8,004 bases of DNA from an uncultured Oscillospiraceae bacterium (lineage in GTDB: Bacteria > Bacillota > Clostridia > Oscillospirales > Oscillospiraceae), in contig CAKUJA010000095.1 of the NCBI GenBank assembly GCA_934661135.1, forward strand, positions 1 through 8,004, given 5' to 3'. A program made the translations under genes and the position numbers. This document shows, piece by piece, positions 1-5,350 of the stretch (positions within the stretch are counted from its first letter, which is position 1; each line of letters opens with the position of its first letter). A model generated the notes under the pieces. The model had not been told where the DNA came from. It made no database searches and saw nothing but the letters and a program-made list of their open reading frames with translations.

Positions 1-268
1 GTGTAAACGGCACCGCCCCGACGAGCGACAGCACAATCCAGCACAGCGCCACCGTCACCAAGCCGTCCTTGGCATAGATGGTTTTGCTGCGCGGCCGCGA
101 CAGCAGCATTGCCAGCCCGCCGGCCGCAGCCGCGGCCAGTATCGTGTAGAGAAAATAAATTCCATTGCGCTCATGGTAGAGGACTGCCGTCAGCAGCGGC
201 AGCACCAGCAGCGCTGCCTCCACCAGCAGCAGCGCCCCGAGCAGATAGACGATCATGCGCTTATTCAT
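1..268 (-). CDS. trkH: TrkH-family potassium uptake protein, N-terminal part (runs off left edge)
   Basis: This is the membrane subunit of a Trk/Ktr-type K+ uptake system, which moves K+ through a pore gated by the cytoplasmic TrkA subunit. Only about 89 residues are present; TrkH proteins are usually about 450-500 residues. Reading from the ATG at 268, there is a first hydrophobic helix (about residues 5-27), a second (about 35-53), and then the typical TrkH passage KDGLVTVALCWIVLSLVGAVPF leading into the first pore repeat (residues 67-88). I chose the ATG at 268 because AGAGG lies 8 nt upstream. An ATG at 274 is in frame but only 2 nt from that Shine-Dalgarno sequence. The start overlaps the end of trkA by 8 nt (ATGAATAA), so the two are translationally coupled in one operon. 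Family assignment is confident; ion choice (K+ alone or Na+-dependent) cannot be read from this fragment. Confidence 0.9.
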   Translation of the reverse strand, partial: MNKRMIVYLLGALLLVEAALLVLPLLTAVLYHERNGIYFLYTILAAAAAGGLAMLLSRPRSKTIYAKDGLVTVALCWIVLSLVGAVPFT

Positions 269-1649
269 GGCCATATCCTCTGTGGCGGGCGAGCAGAATG
301 TCGTCCAGCTCCCGCAGTCCCGGCTTCGAGCTGACAACGACAACCGTGTCGCCAGGCTCAATCGTGTCCTGGCCGTTCGGGATGATGATCTGTCCGCCGC
401 GGTTGATGCAGCAGATCAGCAGATTTTTTCGGAGCTGCAATTTCAGCAGCGGCACGCCGCAGACCTCGGCGCCCTCTGCCGCGCGGAATTCCAGCGCTTC
501 GATCTTGCCGCCGACGAGCTTGTAGAGTGTCTCAATCTGCGACCCGACGGAATTTTGCATCGAGCGCACATAGCGGCAGATGAGGTTGGAGGTGGAAAAG
601 CGCGGGTTAAAGACGCTGCCGATGTCCATCGCGTCGATGATTGTCTGGAAGGAGTAGCGGTTGATCTTGGTGATGACCTTGATCTTCGGCCACGTCTTGC
701 GGACATACAGTCCCATCAAGACGTTTTCTTCGTCGATGCCGGTCAGCGCGGCGAATGCGTCGCACTGCTCGATGCCGGACTCCCGCAAAAATGCCTCGTT
801 TGTGCCGTCACCGTGCAGAATGTCAGCCTTCGGCAGCGCCGCAGACAGCTCCTCACACCGGGCGTAGTTTGTCTCGATGATCGTCACGCCCATGCCAGAC
901 TCCAAAAGCTGCCGCGCCAGATAGAACGCAATCCGCCCGCCGCCGACAAGCAGCACGTTGCGTACCCGTCCGGCTGCCAGCCGGGTCTGCCGGAAAAACT
1001 GCTGCGCGTTGTCAAATGACGCGACAAACGAAATGCGGTCGCCCGCTTCCAGCCGGAATGTACCGGTCGGGATATACACCTCGTTTTCTCCGCGCTCCAC
1101 CGCGCAGATCAGCACCTTGGCGCGGATTAACCCCGGCAGCTCCAAAAGCTGCTTGCCCACGAGCTGCGAGTCGGGCGGAAGCTGAAATTTCAGCATCTCC
1201 ACGCGCCCGCCCGCAAATGTATCCGTCTTGATGGCAGACGGCGTGCGCAGTGTCCGCGCGATCTCCGCCGCGCAGTTCAGTTCCGGGTTGACGGACAGAC
1301 TCAGTCCCAAATCTTCCGAGATGAGGTTCAGCTCCTCATCATATTCCGGGTTGCGCACACGGGCAATCGTGTGCCGCGCGCCGAGCTTTTTGGCAACCAG
1401 GCAGCAGAGCAGGTTCAGCTCGTCCGACGCCGTCACCGCAATTAGCAAATCGGCGCTGTCAACGCCGGCTTCGAGCTGTGTGGCCGACATTGCGCCGTTG
1501 CCCTCCACGCAGAGAATGTCCAGATCCTCCACTGTCTGCTGCAGCGGCACGGCGTTGCGGTCGATGATCGTAACCTCGTGATCCTCGCGGCTGAGCTGCT
1601 CGGCCAGTGTGGAGCCGATCTTTCCGTCGCCAACAATGACAATCTTCAT
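261..1649 (-). CDS. trkA: Trk system potassium uptake regulatory protein TrkA
   Basis: This is the cytoplasmic nucleotide-binding gating subunit for the TrkH channel encoded immediately downstream. The 462 residues match full-length duplicated TrkA (about 450-460 aa). Order of domains: RCK_N 1 (about 1-120) with the Rossmann glycine motif GDGKIG (7-12) and acidic D30 after beta-2; RCK_C 1 (about 140-225); RCK_N 2 (about 231-350) with GGGRIA (236-241) and E259; RCK_C 2 (about 370-455). The second glycine motif has Ala in place of the last Gly, so nucleotide binding there may differ. The start ATG at 1649 has GAGGTGG 8 nt upstream. NAD(H)/ATP binding to RCK_N domains is family knowledge. In Firmicutes some RCK_C domains bind cyclic di-AMP, but whether these do cannot be decided from sequence alone. 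It is the first gene of the operon and is served by the promoter at 1686-1714. Confidence 0.96.
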   Translation of the reverse strand: MKIVIVGDGKIGSTLAEQLSREDHEVTIIDRNAVPLQQTVEDLDILCVEGNGAMSATQLEAGVDSADLLIAVTASDELNLLCCLVAKKLGARHTIARVRNPEYDEELNLISEDLGLSLSVNPELNCAAEIARTLRTPSAIKTDTFAGGRVEMLKFQLPPDSQLVGKQLLELPGLIRAKVLICAVERGENEVYIPTGTFRLEAGDRISFVASFDNAQQFFRQTRLAAGRVRNVLLVGGGRIAFYLARQLLESGMGVTIIETNYARCEELSAALPKADILHGDGTNEAFLRESGIEQCDAFAALTGIDEENVLMGLYVRKTWPKIKVITKINRYSFQTIIDAMDIGSVFNPRFSTSNLICRYVRSMQNSVGSQIETLYKLVGGKIEALEFRAAEGAEVCGVPLLKLQLRKNLLICCINRGGQIIIPNGQDTIEPGDTVVVVSSKPGLRELDDILLARHRGYGHE

Positions 1650-1685
1650 ATCTCTGCCACCTCAAATTCTCCCATAGTATTGCAT

Positions 1686-1714
1686 ATCATACCATGCTCC
1701 GCAGGGAAAAGCAA
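1686..1714 (-). promoter_or_regulatory. Promoter of the trkA-trkH operon
   Basis: On the minus strand there is TTGCTT (1714-1709), a 17-nt spacer and TATGAT (1691-1686), preceded by TGG, which makes an extended -10. Transcription should begin near 1679, giving a leader of only about 30 nt before the trkA ATG. That leaves no room for a riboswitch. Seen directly; the assignment to the housekeeping sigma factor is inference from the consensus match. Confidence 0.7.
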
Positions 1715-1743
1715 TCTTCAGAAATGTTTCGCTTTCAAGCGGA

Positions 1744-1773
1744 TTGACAGAGCCGCCGCCAATATGATAAACT
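1744..1773 (+). promoter_or_regulatory. Promoter of tRNA-Leu
   Basis: A perfect -35 box TTGACA lies at 1744-1749. The -10 is less clear: GATAAA (1766-1771, spacer 16) and TAAACT (1768-1773, spacer 18) both fit, each with four of six consensus bases. TATGAT at 1763 looks better but would leave only a 13-nt spacer. Either choice puts the start point a few bases before the mature tRNA 5' end at 1785. It is divergent from the trkA promoter, with the two -35 boxes about 30 bp apart. Confidence 0.6.
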
Positions 1774-1784
1774 AATACCGCTAT

Positions 1785-1867
1785 GCGCCCGTGGTGGAAT
1801 TGGCAGACACGATGGATTTAGGTTCCATTGCGTAAGCGTGCAGGTTCAAGTCCTGTCGGGCGCACCA
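1785..1867 (+). tRNA. tRNA-Leu, anticodon UAG, CCA encoded
   Basis: The 83-nt gene folds as a type II tRNA. Acceptor arms are GCGCCCG (1785-1791) and CGGGCGC (1857-1863), followed by discriminator A and encoded CCA (1865-1867). The anticodon stem is ATGGA/TCCAT around the loop TTTAGGT, giving anticodon UAG, which reads CUA and by wobble other CUN codons. A short variable arm (TGCG/CGTG with two G-U pairs) and the T arm with loop TTCAAGT complete it. The long variable arm and the UAG anticodon identify leucine. It is a single tRNA with its own promoter and terminator, not part of a tRNA cluster. Confidence 0.97.
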
Positions 1868-1905
1868 ACGCGCCGCAAGCGTCATCTCGCTTGCGGCGCG
1901 TTTTG
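1868..1905 (+). terminator. Intrinsic terminator of tRNA-Leu
   Basis: A perfect 14-bp stem, ACGCGCCGCAAGCG (1868-1881) and CGCTTGCGGCGCGT (1888-1901), encloses a 6-nt loop and is followed by TTT before G1905. It begins directly after the CCA end of the tRNA. It could also hinder transcripts of the convergent anti-sigma gene, but on that strand no T-run follows the stem. Confidence 0.85.
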
Positions 1906-1960
1906 TACGTTTCAGAAGGCCGCGCGGTCTCTACAACAGGAACAGCCGCCAGCTGTTTCG

Positions 1961-2824
1961 TTATCCCACCTCAAACGGCGGCTCCGCAAAGAACGTTCCG
2001 AGATTCAGATACGCGACCTTCCCGTCCCGTACCATGATCCACAGCTTCGTCCGTCCCTCGCCGACGGTGAAGAATGTCCGCGGAATTTCCACATCGTCCT
2101 GCACGAGCGTACTGTCCTTCGTCTCCGCGTCCGGATACGCCGCGCGGACCTCGTCCTCCGTGCTGCCGATGCCGATGCCCTCCGCTGTCTTCCATTCGAC
2201 GTTCGGCCACACCGTGATCTCGTCCAGCCGCCATCCGTCGCCGAAGTCCGCCAGATCGAGCTTCACGGAATAGAGCTGCCCCGGCGCATTGTCGATCTGA
2301 TAGAACCAGCACACGCGGAGACTTCCATCCGTTTCTTCCACCGGCCCGCTGTTGCTTTCCAGATCCGGCGCACCGAGAATCTCCTGAATCTCGTCGCCGC
2401 TCATGCCGAGCGTCAGCGGCCCGATCGTCCAGCTTTCCACGGAATCCGCCGGCGTATCCGTTGTGACTGCGGCGTCCTCCGTCTCCGCCGGGGTTTCCAC
2501 ATCGTTTGCCGCCGCGTCGGGCATAGCATTTGTGCTTTCCTGCTTCGACGCGCCGCTTTCCGCGCTGCTGCTCTTGGCTTCCTCCGTGGCCTGCATCATC
2601 GCCGTCTCCGGCGCGGCGCAGTCCGCCGACGCAGCGGTGTCCGCCGTCTTGCTGGTGCTCAAGGTCACAAGCCGCGCCAGCCCGATGGCCAAAATACAGC
2701 ACGCGGCCAGCGCCGCAATCCCGGCCCACCGGACAGGCTTTTTCTTCGCAACCGGTGCATCCGCCCGCGCGATCAGATCCTCGCCGACGTCGCCGATGGC
2801 GCGAAAGAGTGCTTCTTCTCTCAT
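1961..2824 (-). CDS. Single-pass membrane protein, probable anti-sigma factor with duplicated SmpA/BLIP-like extracytoplasmic motif
   Basis: The 287-residue protein is encoded right after an ECF sigma factor (ATGA overlap), so it is probably the membrane partner that restrains that sigma factor. The cytoplasmic N-terminus (1-30, starting MREEALFRAIGDVGEDLIAR) is short and ends in KKKP. One hydrophobic helix spans about 33-53. Then comes a low-complexity stalk rich in Ala, Ser, Thr, Glu and Asp (about 55-130). The C-terminal domain (about 132-287) carries GPLTLGMSGDEIQEILGAPD at 135-154 and a weaker copy EGIGIGSTEDEVRAAYPDAE at 215-234, the pattern of SmpA/OmlA and BLIP-like folds. Topology by the positive-inside rule puts that domain outside the cell. 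There is no classical zinc-binding anti-sigma HxxxCxxC motif. The anti-sigma role is inferred from position and topology; what it senses is unknown. No convincing terminator follows the stop codon. Confidence 0.85.
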   Translation of the reverse strand: MREEALFRAIGDVGEDLIARADAPVAKKKPVRWAGIAALAACCILAIGLARLVTLSTSKTADTAASADCAAPETAMMQATEEAKSSSAESGASKQESTNAMPDAAANDVETPAETEDAAVTTDTPADSVESWTIGPLTLGMSGDEIQEILGAPDLESNSGPVEETDGSLRVCWFYQIDNAPGQLYSVKLDLADFGDGWRLDEITVWPNVEWKTAEGIGIGSTEDEVRAAYPDAETKDSTLVQDDVEIPRTFFTVGEGRTKLWIMVRDGKVAYLNLGTFFAEPPFEVG

Positions 2825-3381
2825 ACGGCGATCCCCTCCTTTCCGAGGTGCTTGCGCAGCTTCTCACGCGTGCGGAACAGCAGGGATTTCACCGTATTTT
2901 CCTTCATGCCATACCGTTCGGCAATCGCCGCAATGGAATCGACGTACCAGTACCGCCGCAGAAACAGGTTGCATTCCTTCTCCGGCAGTGTCCGCAGAAA
3001 CGCATCGATTGCCGCGGCCAGCTCCTTCCGCTCGATCTCGCGCTCCACGCCCGATTTGTCCGGGATGCACTCGCCAAGTTCCTCCAGCGCCAGCGGCAGC
3101 GCGCCGCCGCCGCGCTTTTCGGCCTGCTTATATTTGCAGCGGTCGAAGGAGAGGTTGCGCGTGATGCGCCCGAGAAACGCCGAGAGCACGCCCGGACGCT
3201 GCGGCGGCATCGCGTTCCATGCGTGCAGCCACGTGTCGCTGACGCATTCCTCGGTATCCTCAAAATTTCGCAATATATTATGAGCTATGGTACGGCAATA
3301 GCTGCCGTACTTTGCATCTGTCTCGGTGAGAGCCTGTTCCTTTCTCGCCCAATACAAATCAATGATCTTGGAATCCTCCAA
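2821..3381 (-). CDS. ECF-type RNA polymerase sigma factor (sigma-70 family)
   Basis: It directs RNA polymerase to a small set of promoters and is probably held by the membrane protein encoded next. Length (186 aa) is normal for the ECF group. Region 2 spans about 23-88, with the core-binding part NFEDTEECVSDTWLHAWNAMP (39-59) and the -10-reading part SAFLGRITRNLSFDRCKYK (67-85). A linker follows (about 88-125), then region 4 (about 131-179) with helix-turn-helix residues SIAAIAERYGMKENTVKSLL. The start is TTG at 3381, supported by AAGGGGG 8 nt upstream and by the N-terminus MEDSKIIDLYWARKEQA, which resembles this clostridial subfamily. The stop codon overlaps the start of the next gene as ATGA, indicating translational coupling and balanced amounts. 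Its target promoters and signal cannot be read from the window. Confidence 0.95.
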   Translation of the reverse strand: MEDSKIIDLYWARKEQALTETDAKYGSYCRTIAHNILRNFEDTEECVSDTWLHAWNAMPPQRPGVLSAFLGRITRNLSFDRCKYKQAEKRGGGALPLALEELGECIPDKSGVEREIERKELAAAIDAFLRTLPEKECNLFLRRYWYVDSIAAIAERYGMKENTVKSLLFRTREKLRKHLGKEGIAV

Positions 3382-3432
3382 CGCCGATTCCCCCTTTCAT
3401 TCCCAAAGACGAAAATTTTTTCAGCCGGTTTC

Positions 3433-3461
3433 AGTATACCATGGCAAAAAACAAAAGAAAA
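3433..3461 (-). promoter_or_regulatory. Probable promoter of the sigma/anti-sigma operon
   Basis: On the minus strand the extended -10 TGGTATACT has its hexamer at 3438-3433. At 17 nt spacing the -35 position reads only TTTTCT, a weak match (three of six), so recognition would depend on the extended -10. The start point would be near 3426, about 45 nt before the TTG start codon. It overlaps the promoter of the divergent phosphodiesterase gene. Confidence 0.5.
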
Positions 3462-3470
3462 TGCTATACT
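3441..3470 (+). promoter_or_regulatory. Promoter of the ymdB-nuclease-ATPase operon
   Basis: An extended -10, TGCTATACT, has its hexamer at 3465-3470. ATGGCA at 3441-3446 is an acceptable -35 at 18 nt spacing (four of six). The spacer is almost pure A-rich sequence. Transcription would begin near 3477, giving a leader of about 22 nt that contains the Shine-Dalgarno sequence AAAGGTG. Confidence 0.6.
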
Positions 3471-3498
3471 TGTAAAAAATACAAACAAAGGTGATCCT

Positions 3499-4275
3499 AT
3501 GGAATTTCGAGTTCTGGCGGTCGGCGACGTGGTCGGGCAGCCCGGCCTGACCTGCCTGCACCGCCATCTGCGGGAAATCAAAAAGCTGTACGGCGTAGAC
3601 TTCTGCGTTGTCAACGGCGAAAATGCAAGCGGCGTCGGTCTGACGCCGCGGCAGGCCGACGCCATGTTCGACGCTGGGGCGGATGTGCTCACGCTTGGCA
3701 ACCATACATTTGGCCGCCGCGAGATCTGTCCCTATCTCGACGACTGCGCCTATATTCTCCGCCCGGCCAACCTCGCGCCGAGCCTTCCGGGGCGCGGCTG
3801 GGGTCTGTTCGAGACGAAAATCGGCCAGGTCGCCGTGGTCAATCTGATCGGCCGCTGCGCCATGGACTTCACGCCCGACAATCCCTTCCGTGTCGTCGAC
3901 CGGATCTTGAAGGATGCCGGCTCCGTCCCCGTGCTGATCGACTTCCACGCCGAAGCCACCAGTGAAAAGCAGGCCATGGCGTGGTATCTCGACGGAAAAA
4001 TATCCGCGCTCTGGGGGACGCATACCCATGTCCAGACCGCCGACGAGCAGATTTTTCCGGGCGGCGCCGGTTTCCAGACCGACCTCGGCATGACAGGACC
4101 CTATCGCTCCGTCATCGGCGTCCGTCCGGCGCAGTCCGTGGCCAAGTTCCGCGGCGAGCTGACCAGCCGCTACGAACCGGCGGAAGGACCCGCTGTTTTT
4201 TGCGGCACGGTCTTTACGCTCAACGCCGAAACCGGCCGCTGCACCAACGTAGAAAGGGTGAGACTCCTTGATTAA
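3499..4275 (+). CDS. ymdB: YmdB-family metallophosphoesterase (2',3'-cyclic-nucleotide 2'-phosphodiesterase, TIGR00282 type)
   Basis: The family is a cytoplasmic two-metal phosphodiesterase; B. subtilis YmdB acts on cyclic nucleotides and influences biofilm and sporulation choices. The 258 residues match the usual length (about 260). Metal-site motifs are all present in order: GDVVG with D10; NGEN (39-42); GNHTF with N68 and H69; DFHAEATSEK with H150 and E152; GTHTH with H175 and H177; and the family-specific TDLGMTGP (194-201). The ATG at 3499 has AAAGGTG with suitable spacing; longer in-frame upstream sequence is just readthrough of the antisense strand of the sigma gene. It is the first gene of an operon and overlaps the next gene by 8 nt. 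In Bacilli ymdB normally follows rny (ribonuclease Y); here it sits beside a nuclease/ATPase pair instead. All catalytic residues are intact. Confidence 0.95.
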   Translation: MEFRVLAVGDVVGQPGLTCLHRHLREIKKLYGVDFCVVNGENASGVGLTPRQADAMFDAGADVLTLGNHTFGRREICPYLDDCAYILRPANLAPSLPGRGWGLFETKIGQVAVVNLIGRCAMDFTPDNPFRVVDRILKDAGSVPVLIDFHAEATSEKQAMAWYLDGKISALWGTHTHVQTADEQIFPGGAGFQTDLGMTGPYRSVIGVRPAQSVAKFRGELTSRYEPAEGPAVFCGTVFTLNAETGRCTNVERVRLLD

Positions 4276-5350
4276 GCTGCTCCACGCGGCGGATCTCCAC
4301 CTCGATTCGCCTTTTTCCGGCCTTTCGCCGGAGCAGGCGCGCCAGCGCCGGCGCGAACAGCGGAATCTGCCGCGCCAGCTTGTCGAGCTTGCGCGGAGTC
4401 ATGGCTGCGACGCGCTGCTGCTGGCCGGCGACCTGTTCGACAGTGAAAACGCCGCGCCTGATACCATCGACGCGCTGCGCGCCGCTTTTGCGGCCTGCCC
4501 CTGCCCGGTGTTCATCGCCCCCGGCAACCACGATTTCCTCGCGCCCGGCTCGGCCTACCTCACGGCGGACTGGCCGGAAAATGTCCGTGTTTTCAAGCAG
4601 CCGCACCTCACCGCCGTCGAGCTTCCGCAGCTCCGCTGCCGTGTGTTCGGCGCGGGGTTCCAATCGGCCTATGAACCTGCGCTGCTGGATGGCTTTTCCG
4701 CTCCGCAGGACGGCTGGACGAATGTGATGGTGCTCCACGGCGACGCACTCAATCCCGGCAGTCCCTATAATGCGGTTACAAAGGAGCAGATCGCACGCTC
4801 CGGCCTGCGCTATCTCGCCCTCGGCCATATCCATCAGGCCAGCGGCCTGCTCACGGCCGGCTCCACGGCCTATGCCTGGCCGGGCTGCGCTATGGGGCGC
4901 GGCTTTGACGAGCTTGGCGCGAAGGGCGCGTATCTCGTCACGCTGACCGAGACGGACTGCGCGCTGGACTTCCTGCCGCTCGAGGGGCGCCGCTATGAAA
5001 TTCTCCGCGTCCCTGCCGGCGGCGACGCGCTTGCCTCCGTGCAGGCCGCGCTCCCGGCGGAGCCGTCGCGCGACATCTACCGCGTCGTCCTCACCGGCGA
5101 AGCCGATCGTCCGGATTTGCAGACCATCTACGACCGCTGCGCGCCGCGCTGCTTCAGCCTGACGCTCCGCGATGAGACGACGCCGAAGCGCGACCTCTGG
5201 CAGTCCGCGGGTGAAAATACGCTCCGCGGCTTGGCGCTGGGGACGCTCAAGGCGCAGTACGACGCGGCGGAGGACGATGAAAACCGGCGCACCGCCGCCC
5301 TTGCCGCGCGGATTCTGCTTGCCGCCATGGAGGGGAGGGACGAGCCGTGA
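4268..5350 (+). CDS. YhaO-like / SbcD-Mre11-type metallophosphoesterase (DNA repair exonuclease)
   Basis: It is a calcineurin-type phosphoesterase of the Mre11/SbcD/YhaO group, expected to cut DNA together with the ATPase encoded next. The five phosphoesterase motifs are visible: DLH (D9, H11); GDLFD (D55); GNHD (86-89); LHGD (H157); GHIH (H187, H189). All predicted metal ligands are kept. The catalytic domain covers about 1-220; the remaining C-terminal part (about 225-360) is a smaller capping/partner-binding region. At 360 aa it is somewhat shorter than B. subtilis YhaO (about 400). The start is TTG at 4268, with AAAGGGTGAG just upstream; it lies inside the end of ymdB (8-nt overlap). Its stop overlaps the next start as GTGA. 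Nuclease polarity and substrate are not known from sequence. Function as a nuclease is inferred from the family and its partner. Confidence 0.9.
   Translation: MIKLLHAADLHLDSPFSGLSPEQARQRRREQRNLPRQLVELARSHGCDALLLAGDLFDSENAAPDTIDALRAAFAACPCPVFIAPGNHDFLAPGSAYLTADWPENVRVFKQPHLTAVELPQLRCRVFGAGFQSAYEPALLDGFSAPQDGWTNVMVLHGDALNPGSPYNAVTKEQIARSGLRYLALGHIHQASGLLTAGSTAYAWPGCAMGRGFDELGAKGAYLVTLTETDCALDFLPLEGRRYEILRVPAGGDALASVQAALPAEPSRDIYRVVLTGEADRPDLQTIYDRCAPRCFSLTLRDETTPKRDLWQSAGENTLRGLALGTLKAQYDAAEDDENRRTAALAARILLAAMEGRDEP

Noticed and set aside
1650..1685. A cyclic di-AMP or K+-related riboswitch in front of trkA
   Set aside because: The predicted leader is only about 30 nt long, too short for any known riboswitch of that kind.
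1941..1957. A 6-bp hairpin (AACAGC/GCTGTT) just past the anti-sigma stop codon, as a possible terminator
   Set aside because: The stem is short and is followed by CCTGTTG on the minus strand instead of a T-run, so it is too weak to call.
1785..1960. The tRNA-Leu gene as an attachment site for an integrated element
   Set aside because: No integrase, no repeat of the tRNA 3' end and no change in composition are visible; the neighbours are housekeeping-type genes.
1838..3283. A 481-codon open frame on the plus strand across the tRNA, anti-sigma and sigma genes
   Set aside because: It starts inside the tRNA, crosses a strong terminator and lies antisense to two well-supported genes. Its translation is Arg-rich and matches nothing I know.
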